A DNA stretch of 64,000 nt from assembly GCA_030522415.1 (NCBI GenBank), contig CM060107.1, positions 50,168,807 through 50,232,806 on the forward strand. Direction: 5' to 3'. The notes beneath the pieces are model-generated. The model did no database searches. It was not told where the DNA came from and saw only the letters and a list, made by a program, of their open reading frames with translations. Within the stretch, counting starts at the first letter, position 1. The number at the start of each line of letters is the position of its first letter. The stretch is from Channallabes apus. Lineage: Eukaryota; Chordata; Actinopteri; Siluriformes; Clariidae. The translations under genes and the position numbers were made by a program. This document shows positions 21,536-32,300 of the stretch, piece after piece.

Positions 21536-21884
21536 TGCTTTTAAGTGTCAGTAGATAGACTTAAAGGTAAAGTAGAGGTCTTTACCACAAATTATAAGTA
21601 GTATAAACTGGTACAGTATTAAGCCAATATATTTGCAAACGAGAAATACAAAATGAACAAGAATTATTTTATAGTGTACATCATCTGGCTAGTTTCATAG
21701 ACTTGACCATGTTACACTCAGCTTCAACATTAGTCAAAGGTTGGTCCAAAAAATAAATATTGACATAATAACTATGCAAAAATCATCTTTGCTGAACTGA
21801 AACTGATGAAAAGGTTTAAACAATTTGTTGAAAAAAGCTTAGTTTATTAAGTTAGTTAACTTTTTTTTTTTGCATTTGTGGTGA

Positions 21885-22440
21885 ATAGTAACCTTGGACA
21901 TGGTGCAGCTCCACATTTACAGTTGCTTGCAAAAGTATTCGGCCCCCTTGAACTTTTCCACATTTTTCACATTACAGCCACAAACATTAATCAATTTCAT
22001 TGGAATTCCACGTGAAAGACCAACACAAAGTGGTGTACACATGAGAAGTGGAATGAAAATCATACATGATTCCAAACATTTTTTGGAAATCTGATTTTAG
22101 TTTTAAGCAGCTTCCTAAAGAGATAGAGGCTGAAATCTGAGAAGAGACCCTTACAGCTCCAAACCCAGCGGATTGAACTGGATTGTGTTGGTTGCTGATC
22201 GTAACAGCTTTGGCTGAAATGTTTCAGGGATTTACTCATGTAAGCTCCTCTGACTGACCCCGACTGGGGGAACACAGTGAGCAAAAAATTGCCGCTTTTG
22301 TTCAAACTGGAGAGGAGCTGACTGATTTGGGCTCCATGATGACTTCTCTTGTACAGAAGATGAACATGAACAGGAGTGGAGAAAAACCTTTGCAGCTTTG
22401 CCTCCTTCTCATTGCCCAGGGAAGACATGATGGAAGCCAT
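21885..22440 (-). pseudogene. Broken duplicate of IFI44L exon 1
   Basis: ATG at 22440 opens MASIMSSLGNEKEAKLQ, aligned with IFI44L exon 1 for about 78 codons through GGAYMSKSLK-type sequence (here RGAYMSKSLK). A deletion then joins codons that are about 30 residues apart in the intact copy and shifts the frame. The exon is further interrupted: a Tc1 end (21920 to about 22090) replaces roughly 110 bp, and the last part (CTTGGACATGGTGCAGCTCC) with a GTTACT donor-like end follows at 21885-21919. No other exons of a second gene were found. Upstream sequence (22441-22620) is also duplicated. Confidence 0.85.
21920..22090 (+). mobile_element. Tc1-like transposon end inserted in IFI44L duplicate
   Basis: Starts at a TA dinucleotide (21918-21919) with CAGTTGCTTGCAAAAGTATT, a very common fish Tc1 terminus, and runs about 170 bp. 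The other terminus is missing; exon sequence on the right resumes after a deletion. Confidence 0.85.
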
Positions 22441-22554
22441 AACAGAAATGTATTATTCAGAGAAGAATACAAATAGCAGGCTTGTAGTTAAGTGAGTATG
22501 CAACCTAGGTCTGCAATAAAGGATGTGCCTAACACCATAAGTCTTTCAGGAAAT

Positions 22555-22566
22555 AAAATCGAAACT
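22555..22566 (-). promoter_or_regulatory. ISRE-like site of IFI44L duplicate
   Basis: AAAATCGAAACT matches GAAANNGAAACT with one mismatch and correct spacing. It lies in the same relative position as the site at 17689-17700. Confidence 0.35.
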
Positions 22567-22639
22567 TAACAAACTGTCCTCTGCTCAGCACTGGCAATTT
22601 TTTAAAGGGGAAGCAGTTCTTATTCATTTACTCATAGAT

Positions 22640-23014
22640 AAAGTTAAATGGAAGGACTCTTTTGTGTGTTTGTATCTGTGTGTGTTTGTTTAAGTCAAAC
22701 AGTGATTTTATAATATATCTTATTAACTTTATAAAAGGACAGACAAAATAACGTGGTTGTAAAGAATAGTGGGTTCTGCCTTGTATTGTACTCAAACAAT
22801 AATTGTCTCAAACAGCACAATCTTTGCCCAATCTTATAATTTAAGGAGAGCTTTCCACTCAATCACTGCTCACTGTCTTGAGCCACCCTTGTCATGTGCA
22901 AATGTGCAGTTCTGGTTCTCTCGGGTGCAAGTGACAGCATGAAGGAGCTTTCTAAAAAATGTGAGGTTTTTCCCCGCAATCTGTTGAAATTAGAAGAAAT
23001 AGGATACAGGTAAG
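22640..23014. other. Gene-less spacer
   Basis: No supported gene or repeat. A short TG-rich tract lies near 22660-22690. Confidence 0.4.
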
Positions 23015-23019
23015 CAGTT

Positions 23020-23115
23020 TATTCAAATTAAAATTTTATTTGTCACATACACAGTCATACACAGTACAATATGAGGTGAAATGCTTAAAGGACCGCCCAT
23101 GGCCTTTAAAAATAT
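23020..23115 (-). repeat. 3' tail of L2-like LINE
   Basis: TTTATTTGTCACATACACAG followed by GTGAAATGCTTA. The same tail occurs at 38936-39010 and, reverse-complemented, at 45715-45795 behind an RT fragment, which identifies it as a LINE 3' end. Confidence 0.75.
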
Positions 23116-24800
23116 TATTAATAGGAAATAAATACTATATGGAAAAAATAAGAAAATATAGCACATAACTTTAGCTAATGAAAGAAAAATATATCTATAG
23201 AAGACAAGACAAAATATAAAATATAAGAAAATCTAGCTGTACAAATAAAGGACCAAGGTTTAGGACAAAGGAACTTGTTCAATGGCCCAAAAGAGGCAGC
23301 TTGGTGATATGAGATATTTGATATGGTGGTTTGAAAAGAAAAGAAAGAGAATGTCTTTTTCCTTGCATATTGTACCATAGAGATTTGTTAACTGTTATAT
23401 TTTTTGTTTTTACTTAAAGATGTGATGTTTTTATTTTACATTCATAGTCATATTACACCCATGTACAGTAATGTCCACAAGGCACGTTTAACACTTTTAT
23501 GTTTAATACGCTTATTTATTTTTTAAATAGTATGACCAAATTTGTTTCATATAAAAAACAATCAATGATTTTCAATATGTTCATTATTATTCTAAAATCA
23601 TGAAACAACTGGCAAGTCAATGTAAAAGAGATAATTATTCTTTTCATTGATATATTTATTTTATATACAGTACTGTAGGTCCCATGGACATAGTCATGAA
23701 CATCTACAGAGTCAGTCAATATATAAATATAACATTAAATAATTCTTCCATTATGTATTTGTGCATGTATATAATCCTTCCATTATATATTTATCAGTCT
23801 TCCATTATGCCGGTTTTCAGTTTCACAATTGTACAAAGTCTTTATTGCCATATTTGCCCTAATAAAGCACCAGGCATTCTCAATTACAGCAGAGCTGCCA
23901 GTCTAGCACCCATCGTGTTTAGATTTCATACGTGTTAATGCAGTTCCGCACTGTTCTGATAAAAAATACAGGCATGTCTCTGAAAAAGATTTTGGATTTT
24001 GTTTGGATGGCAGCATATGTTATTGTCCAAAGAACATATTTTTTTTATGCATTATGTGTGCTGGCACAGATATGCTACTTATCCATGCCACAGCCACTGG
24101 TACACCCCATACTATGACTGATGCTGGATTTTGGACCAGATGCTGATAACAGCTTGGATTTTTACCCCTCTTTGACCCAAAGAACGACAGCTGTTGTTTC
24201 CAAAAATAATAATAATACTAGTAATAACTTGAAGTGTTGACATGTTGGACGACAAATATATATTTCCAGTGTGCCACTGTCTATCTCAGATGAAAGTTCA
24301 GAGAAGAGTTTGATGCCTCTGTACAGTTTAGATGTAAATCTACCTGAGCCTATATTATGATATCCACTAAAAAACAGTTTTTAAGACAGTAATGTCTGAG
24401 GGATTGTAAATCATGCATATTCAGGAGTCGCTTTTGGCCCTGCCCTTTATGCTTTGAGATTTGATGGGTATCTTTGAACACACATCAGGCCAGGTAGTTT
24501 TGGACAACTTTAAAAATATCTTTGGACAGATTTAAAAACTGCATATTGTATTTACGATACTTGTGTTACCGGTGTGTAATATTAAATTAAGTTTATGATC
24601 TCAATTGTTTAAGTGTGATAAATATGAAAAAAAAATAATCACAAAAGTGCAAATACTTATCCACAACACTCTTGTCACAGCATCATCTTGTAATATAATC
24701 ACCTTGTAGTCTATTTGTCATATTGTTAATGATCTTAAATGGGCCCTGTGCAGAAGGCAGATTTGAAATACAGTAAGTGCATATTTTCACAAACAATTAG
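23116..24800. other. AT-rich gene-less interval
   Basis: Frames of 60-84 codons here (for example 23684-23938, 23932-24117) are hydrophobic by AT-bias and lack splice context or domain motifs. Nothing supported. Confidence 0.4.
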
Positions 24801-24804
24801 GTGG

Positions 24805-25295
24805 TTGTAGATTGAACCCTAGTCTCCACACCTCGGAATTAGAAGATTGTGGGGCATTGTATCCTACTGTCCATGTGATACCAGATTGAGGGACACTGAA
24901 CCCTTACTGCATGTCCAAAAAATTGTATTTTTAGATTGAGGGGCAATGTACAGTACCATAGTGTATGACCCATAGTGTTTGCAGATTAAGGGGCACTATA
25001 ATATACTGTCCATGCAATAGTATTTGGAGATTGAGGGGCACTGTGCCTTATAGTGTCCACATCATAGCATTCATACAGTAGATCGAGCAGTACTGTACTC
25101 TAGTGTCTGCACCATAGCATCTGTAAATTGAGGGGCAATGTACCCTAGTGTCCTTACCTCACCTTTTCAGGGGCACAGTGCGCTAGTTTCTGCATCTCTC
25201 CATTCATACATTGATTGAGCATTTGTAGGTTAAGGAGCACTGTACCCTAGTGGCTGATATTCAGCAGTTGTAGATTGAGAGACACTGTACAACTG
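24805..25295. repeat. Degenerate minisatellite, units about 45-70 bp
   Basis: Roughly eight diverged units share GATTGAGGGGCACTGTA followed by CCCTAGTGTC..CA and a CATAGCAT.TGTA spacer, for example near 24940, 24990, 25030, 25120, 25230 and 25275. Unit length and sequence vary. Confidence 0.75.
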
Positions 25296-25382
25296 TGTGC
25301 AAGCAGCTATTGTAGATTGAAAGGTATGGTGTGAACCCAGAAGTTAACACCGAAAATTTGGTTATCAATACAGTAATAATAA

Positions 25383-25459
25383 ACAAACACATTCTTTCTG
25401 GGTCATCTCCCTGCAGAATCCCATCCTTGATCGTCTGCTGGTCCTTATCTGGTATGGAA
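25383..25459 (-). other. Exon-like frame of unknown gene
   Basis: After an acceptor-like pyrimidine tract (CTTTTTTTTCCATACCAG), a frame reads DKDQQTIKDGILQGDDPERM with better codon character than its surroundings, then becomes hydrophobic to the stop at 25261. It would be in phase with the penultimate exon of paralogue A (31247-31045) as an alternative 3' exon, but there is no further support. Confidence 0.25.
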
Positions 25460-25636
25460 AAAAAAGGTTTCATTCTTCAAGCTGATTTATTTTTGTCAAA
25501 TTTCAACACCATAACATAATGACTTTAACAACTAGGTACTATTTATTGATGCAATAAGATTAGGTGTGTAATTATTACATTATTTTAACCCTTATACACA
25601 AATATTCATCCACAGGATGTATGGTGTCATGTAGAG

Positions 25637-26132
25637 CACTGGTGCCCAACCACTGAACCACAGACCTGTAACTGTGGATGATTTTGTACCCGGCCACACA
25701 GAAAGAATTAAAAATATGTTTGATTTAATTTTCATTTTATTGACTATTGGAGTCAACTCTGCTGATGTTCTGGATTAAAATCAAGACTGAATTTCCAGAA
25801 ATCGCCACAAGAGCACAAAAAATCCTGCTTCTATTTCCAACAACCTATCTTTGTGAAACGGTTTTGTCTACAGTGACAGGAACGAAAATGAAATTATGGA
25901 GCAGACTGGATATGAGGAATACACTTCCTCAATATCCCCCATCAGTCCTATGTGGGAACATCTCGTCACAGGGAAACAAGCTTCTGGCTCACACGGATTC
26001 TGTGCTATGGTATGTTGTCTATATTATGTACAGTACTTTATTATGCTTTGTTACAAGTATGGGATGGCTGGTCCATGGAAAACTGTCTTACATAAAACCA
26101 TTCCATGGTGCAAAATGGGTTGGAGACCACTG
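25637..26132 (+). mobile_element. Internally deleted hAT transposon with 8-bp target duplication
   Basis: Ends are CACTGGTGCCCAACC and the complement of CAGTGGTCTCCAACC, the typical hAT terminus. Flanks ATGTAGAG (25629-25636) and CTGTAGAG (26133-26140) form an 8-bp target duplication with one mismatch. Inside, 25747-25930 encodes a hAT C-terminal piece (EFPEIATRAQKILLLFPTTY, ETVLSTVTGTK) that shifts frame near 25925. Only about 0.5 kb remains, so it is non-autonomous. Confidence 0.88.
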
Positions 26133-26317
26133 CTGTAGAGTAGTGTCTATAAAATGAGTGACAGAAGTCAGTTTTCCAAATAGGTTTTTTTCCTGACTTG
26201 ATACTGTAAATAAACTTTTGCTAGGGCTTTGACTTCATCTATCAGATTGTAGACAATCTTCTTCTGCAAATTGTACAAGTTATTTGTATAATAAAATATA
26301 TATATTTAAATCACCTT

Positions 26318-29300
26318 TTAATCAGAATCTGAGCTGCTGCAGGTTAGCATTTCTGTGTCTTCCACTTGGTGTTCCTGTTTACTAACTATTGGAAGGATGG
26401 GCTTTGTTCCAAGTCCGTCCCTGGTCTCAGGAATAGATAAGGGGCAAGCAGCCCAGTCCATATCCTCTACTGGATCCAAGATGGAGCTGTGTGCACCTGA
26501 ATTGAAAGGCATTGCTCCAGCTGCTTCTCCAGTCTCAGGGATGCCTATAGAGTGAAACAAAGAAAAGAGAGTCAATATATACCAAGGAAATTGGGGCATA
26601 CAAAAGAAAAATTTATAAAAATGGGCAACATGGATAGCCAGGAATGGCAGTTAGAGTTACTTGATTAGTCTTGTTTGCATCGTGTGTGAAGTTCATAATG
26701 TTATAAGTGATAGAGCCTAGGGCCCGTATTCACAAAGTTTCTTAGAATTCTCTTAGCGAGCTCCTATCTTAGCTTAAAAAGTCATAGCTGGGAGTCTTAT
26801 ACTAAAAGTGATTTAGGAAACTTCTCAGAGAAACTCTGAGTAAGTTAAGTACAAAAACCTTTATCTTAGTGAGGAGGTGTGGTTGACCCTGTTGCTAGGG
26901 ATGATGCAGCAATTCAAGGACTGCGATTGGTTGATAAAAAATAACCTCTGACCTCTGTAACGGTTTTTAAATGTACTCTTTGTGAAAATAGAATATATGA
27001 TAATAGAATAGACAGTGAAATAATAATGTTTGTAAATAAAGAAATTGTATAATCATGACTACAGGCTACTTTATCCAAAGTTTCTGATTTAGCCTAAATA
27101 TCTTAAAGTTAATTAAAACAGCCAAATGTTGAAAATGTCTCTACTTTTGAAGCAACCAATTTCCACAAAGTAGTGACTATATTTAAGTTCTTACATTCAT
27201 TTACCATCCTGATTTTATTACTTGTAATCCATTTTAGATTGACAGGAGCAAAATGGCTCAGCTTTTTACTCATTTACATGATTGCAGGAAAGTCTATTTC
27301 AGTTGCATTTTGGATCGTATGTAGTCAACAATCCAAGAAAAAACCAAATTGGACAGAACAGCAGTGTTCACTTTTAGTGCTTGGAGAACATTTCTTCTTT
27401 CCACCCTTTTGTCCTCTTCTATAGAAACTCTTGAGTCTCTTAAAAGCCCTCCTCTCTACGCTTAACAATTTTTACCTTGGGAGCTCATTTTAGGGCTAAG
27501 AGGTTTCATGAGTCATCTTTATCTTCACAAGATTTAGTCCTAAATTTAAGGGGAAATTCTAAGAAAATGTCATAATTCTAAGAATTGTATTAGAATTTCA
27601 TCACTACGAACAACTTTTAGACTTAAGAAGCTTTGTGAATACGGCCTCAGATATCACTGCTTTGTAGGCCCAACATCAGCAAAATTTTGGTAACCTTTTG
27701 TCAGTGCTACGATGTCGGGCCAAAGTTGGACAAACGGCAGTGCATTTATTGCGCCCATGTTGGCATCAGTGGTTGGCCCAACATAATTTTGTCTGTTCGC
27801 CTACTGGTGGGGCCAAAAATGCAATGCATTGAGAGAACAAGACAGAGAAACAACAGCATGCACGCTAGCTTGTGTTTAACATTTTGTATACTGCCAAAAA
27901 ACATTTAACAATATTACTGGAAATACTGTACTGTATATGTCCTATTATCGTAAATTATATCTAAATAGATTAATTATGATGTCAGCTAAACAATCTTGAT
28001 AATGTGTAATTATTCAAGAAACCACAGTTTTTATTTATTTATTTTCTTATGTTTTTGAAAATGATAAATATTAAATACATTGTGCTTTGTACTCTCCTGT
28101 GAACACTGTCAAACAGGTCACTAGATGGTGCTCATCGCTGGGAGGAACCTAAAACCCCACTGAGACCTGGGCCCATTTTCACAAAGCTTCTTAGAATTCT
28201 AATTTAGGAAACTTCTCAGAGCAACTCTGAGGACAAGAAAAACAAAAACCTTTATCTTAGTGAGGAGGTGGGGTTGACCCCGTTGCTAGAGATTTAAAAG
28301 GTGCATTCCAATCGGCCTGATGTACTCTGCGGAGTATACTGTAGTTCACATGGTGTTCAGTCATGTTAAATGTGATTCCAAACCACAGGGAGTGAAAATT
28401 TTCAGTTCAACGGGAACTGCGAAAGGTGTAGGGAACAAATGAACAACATGTGTTCACTTCACCGGAAAAAGGAATGAAAAAATTCTCATCAATCATTGCA
28501 CCTTGCTGGAGTGTGTAAAAATGGACCTCGACAAAGGATTTATATATTTATTATCATTATTATCAAGGACGACATCATATTAAAAGGACACAAAAATTCA
28601 CATTTTAATTTAATCAGGAAATCCTTTGCATTATATACAGTAGGCTAGTAATCGGTAAAAAAATGTTCCAAATGGTGGAACTTTGTCGATGGACGTTCCC
28701 TTCACTAACATTCGCAGCAAAAGGAGCAGGGAGTAGGGAGCACCCTGTGAAGTACACTTCGGAATGGAATGCAGTTAAGGACTGAGATTAATTGATAAAA
28801 AAAATCTGACTACTTAAAATACGCTCTTTGTGAAAATTGAATATATGATATGAGTTGAAAATAGTCAGTAAAATCATAAGGTTTGTATATGAAGAAATTG
28901 TATAATCATGACAGGCTACTTTATGAAAAGTTTCTGTTCTAGGCTAAATATGTAAAAGTTAATTCAAACAGCCAAATGTTGAAAATGTGTCTACTTTTGA
29001 AACAACCAATTACCACACAGTAGTTACTATATTAAAGATCTTACATTTATTTATCATAGTGATTTTATTACTTGTAATCCATTTTAGATTGATGGGAGCA
29101 AAATGGCTCAACTTTTACCAATTTACATGATTACAGGACAGTCTATTTAAATTTTGGATTGTATGTAACCAACAATCAAAGAGAAATGGAAGAGAGTAAC
29201 AGAACAAGAAAACCAAACTAATCAGAAGAGCTTTGTTTACTTTTAACTTTATGTTCAGGGTTTGGAAAATATTTCTTCTTTCCGCCACTTTCCTCTGCTA

Positions 29301-32300
29301 TAGAAACTCTTAAGACTCTTAAAAGTCCTCCTCTCTATTCTTAACAATTTTTCTCTCAGGAGCTGTTTTTACGGCACTTTTAGACTTAAGAATCTTTGTG
29401 AACATGGGCACAGGTGTTGATAAACCAAGCTAAACACAAGCTAAAGTTTTGTGCCTCTTTGCTCCTAACTACAGGTGGGCTTTTATTCCTCCAAATGTAA
29501 ATATCTTTGAGTAAGACATTAGAGTGTTAAGAATCTGTGGTGGTAACATGAAACCTTGAATGAAGTTAGTCGTTTTGCTGTAATGTGGTGAGAAAGATAT
29601 TTCTATTAAAGATGCACTATTATGCTAGGCTAATCGACCTGTTGCTAGTGAATATAGCAGCATACGCCATAGCGAGGTTAGAACCATAGGGCTGGTTGCC
29701 ATAGTAAGTTCAAGAAATGTAAATATACAGTACATATCTGAACTACAGTGACAAAGCTGATTGTGAAAATATTGTGGTTAATGATAACGAGGAAGACGCA
29801 GAACCACCTGATATACTGTAAAAGACAGTTTGGGGTAATGGGTGCTTTGTTTGTATGCATTTATTTTCATCCACCTTGCAGAGAGAAAAAGTGGTTGTAC
29901 TGGTTGTTTTTTTGTAGTTTATCAACATAATGGTGACATATATTTTCTTAGTTTGTAATCATTTTATCACATTTGCAAATACATTTCTGGAGATATAAAT
30001 GTGTTTTCTTATTATTGGTGATGACGAAAAGAATCTAATTCAATTTCCTATTTTCCAATCTTGCCATTATCTACTGGATCAAGTCCTGACCTAACTTGAC
30101 CTGACCTGACCCCTAACCTGATAGAACACCTTTGGGATGAATTAACCCGGAGACTGTGAGCCTGGCCTTCTCGTCCAACATCAGTATCTGTCTTTTTAGT
30201 TTTGTTTATCTAGCAATACCATGTCATGCACACATGCATATACAAAATCAATACTACAGTTAACTACATGCATGTACTGTACAGTGGGGAAATAAGTATT
30301 TGATCCCCTACAGATTTTCTAAGTTTGCCCACTTACAAAGAAATGAAGGGTCTATATTTTTTATCATAGGTTTATGGTAAAGGATTGAGACAGAATATCA
30401 ACCAAAAATCCAGAAAAAGCTCATGATGCAAATGTTATGAATGCCAATATTCCCTAAATTAACCTTTTATTCAATGAACCCCAACACAGCCCAACCTCAC
30501 CTGGTTTAAATCTCTAGAATCTCTAGAGTTCTCTAGAAACTAATGAACCCCTGCACATAGGCAGACAAGGGCATCACTCAACCTCAACACATCTTTCAAA
30601 ACAATCTGGCCTCATGTCCCTACATGGTGCAGAAACATGGCATCAGGAGTAAATATTTTTAGAGTATCTACTGTACTATGGTCGTATCCAGGGCAGGCTT
30701 AGTTAATAATAAATTATTATTATTATTATTAGTAGTAGTAGTAGGAATAATGGTTGTATTAGCAGTAGTAATAAGAGAAGTAGTAGTAGTAGCTTTTTGT
30801 CAATGTCTCTTTATGGCCCTTTTCCCCTTATTTCTGTTCATTTGCATTCATTGATAGTGTTTTTGTATGTTTTTTTAAGTCTCTGTTTGCATAAATATGA
30901 TAATAGAAAAAAGGTAATAAAAAAAAAAACTTCTTTTGATGAAGACCTCACCTGGTATCTGTGTGTCTGTGGTACTCCGAGTCAACGTCATACAGAGAGT
31001 TAATAAATGTAAAACCAAAACTAAGATTAAAATGCAACTCTTACCATGTTTACATTCCTGGGCTTGGGCTTTGTTGACATATCCAGCCAAACAAATGCCA
31101 TATTCTTTAAGGCTTTTAAGGTCAAAAGGCTGAAATGAACACAGTTTTGGATCATTGTCATACAGATGCCATTTGTCTTCAGAGGACTGGAAGCACATAG
31201 TCATGTGCTCGTTTTTGCCAAGCAGCAAAAACTGAAGGGCAAAGCATCTAAAAAAATGTTAAAGGGAAATAACATAAATAAACCTTAGGGTACATTAACA
31301 GATAAAACCTTAAAAATTAATCAGATATGGGCCACTTTTGCATGCAACATGAACAAAGCCCAAGTATCAAACTTCAGATCCCAGATGGATTAGTGACAGG
31401 CATGCACCCAAATCTTTGTTTCTGATTTTGGCATGTGGCCTCCCCTTCTGCAGATGTGTGAAGAGACAAAGAGACAAAGCCATTAGATTGGACATGGCTG
31501 GTGGATGGTAATTGTGCTATAATAGCAAGACATGGAGTTTAGCTCGAGGTCCAGTGTTTGGAAGTGAGAACAACATTTGGTGGACACTTAAACTGAGAGT
31601 GACATGTGAAGCGGGGGGGGGGGGTGTCATGCACACCAGGGACTTCAAAGGCAGGTGGACTAAGCACCACCATTAGATCACCGTACAGGAGACAGCCACT
31701 AATGACTGATCGAGCTGCTGCGCACTTTCACTTTCACCAAATGCCAGCTTTTACGATCCAGCCTCCTCTTTCCCTGCCGGGATCACCACTGAGGTTACAG
31801 GAATAGCAACAGCTGACGTTGACTGCAACCATGTTAGACATGTTAGGTCTGCAGCCACAATCAAGAAAATCTGTGTGGGTCCAGATGGCCACAATTGTGA
31901 AGGCCACACAAAAGAGCCCACAGGAGGTGCTGTTCATGCAGATTCATTCTGACACTCTGCCTGCCACCATCACTCACCAGATGAGTGGCCACATGCCAGC
32001 TGGGCACTGCCACTGGACCTGAATGTGCATACCTTACTACTTTCTTCCCCTTCTTTCTCTCCTCCCTCCTTAAAACACTTTCCTTTCCCCATTTTTCCTA
32101 ATAAAATTACCCTTTTCTGGTAAGACCTCACCTCGTGTCTGTGGTGCTCCCTGAGCTAAAGGTCTTACACTATATACAGTGGCAAGAAAAGTATGTAAAC
32201 TTTGCAAAATAAAACAAAATTAAATGAAAAAAAAACTTTTTTTTTTTTTTTAGCATTAACCTGTCATAAAATATGATCTAATCTTCATCTAAGTCAAGAG

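Noticed and set aside
23684..24117. Frames with membrane-like segments
   Set aside because: AT-rich hydrophobic readings without start context or relatives I can recognise.
25747..26157. 136-codon frame as a host gene
   Set aside because: It is hAT transposase coding within clear terminal repeats, then out of frame.
31606..32022. Short frames in GC-richer intron of paralogue A
   Set aside because: No splice sites in phase with neighbouring exons and no domain motifs.
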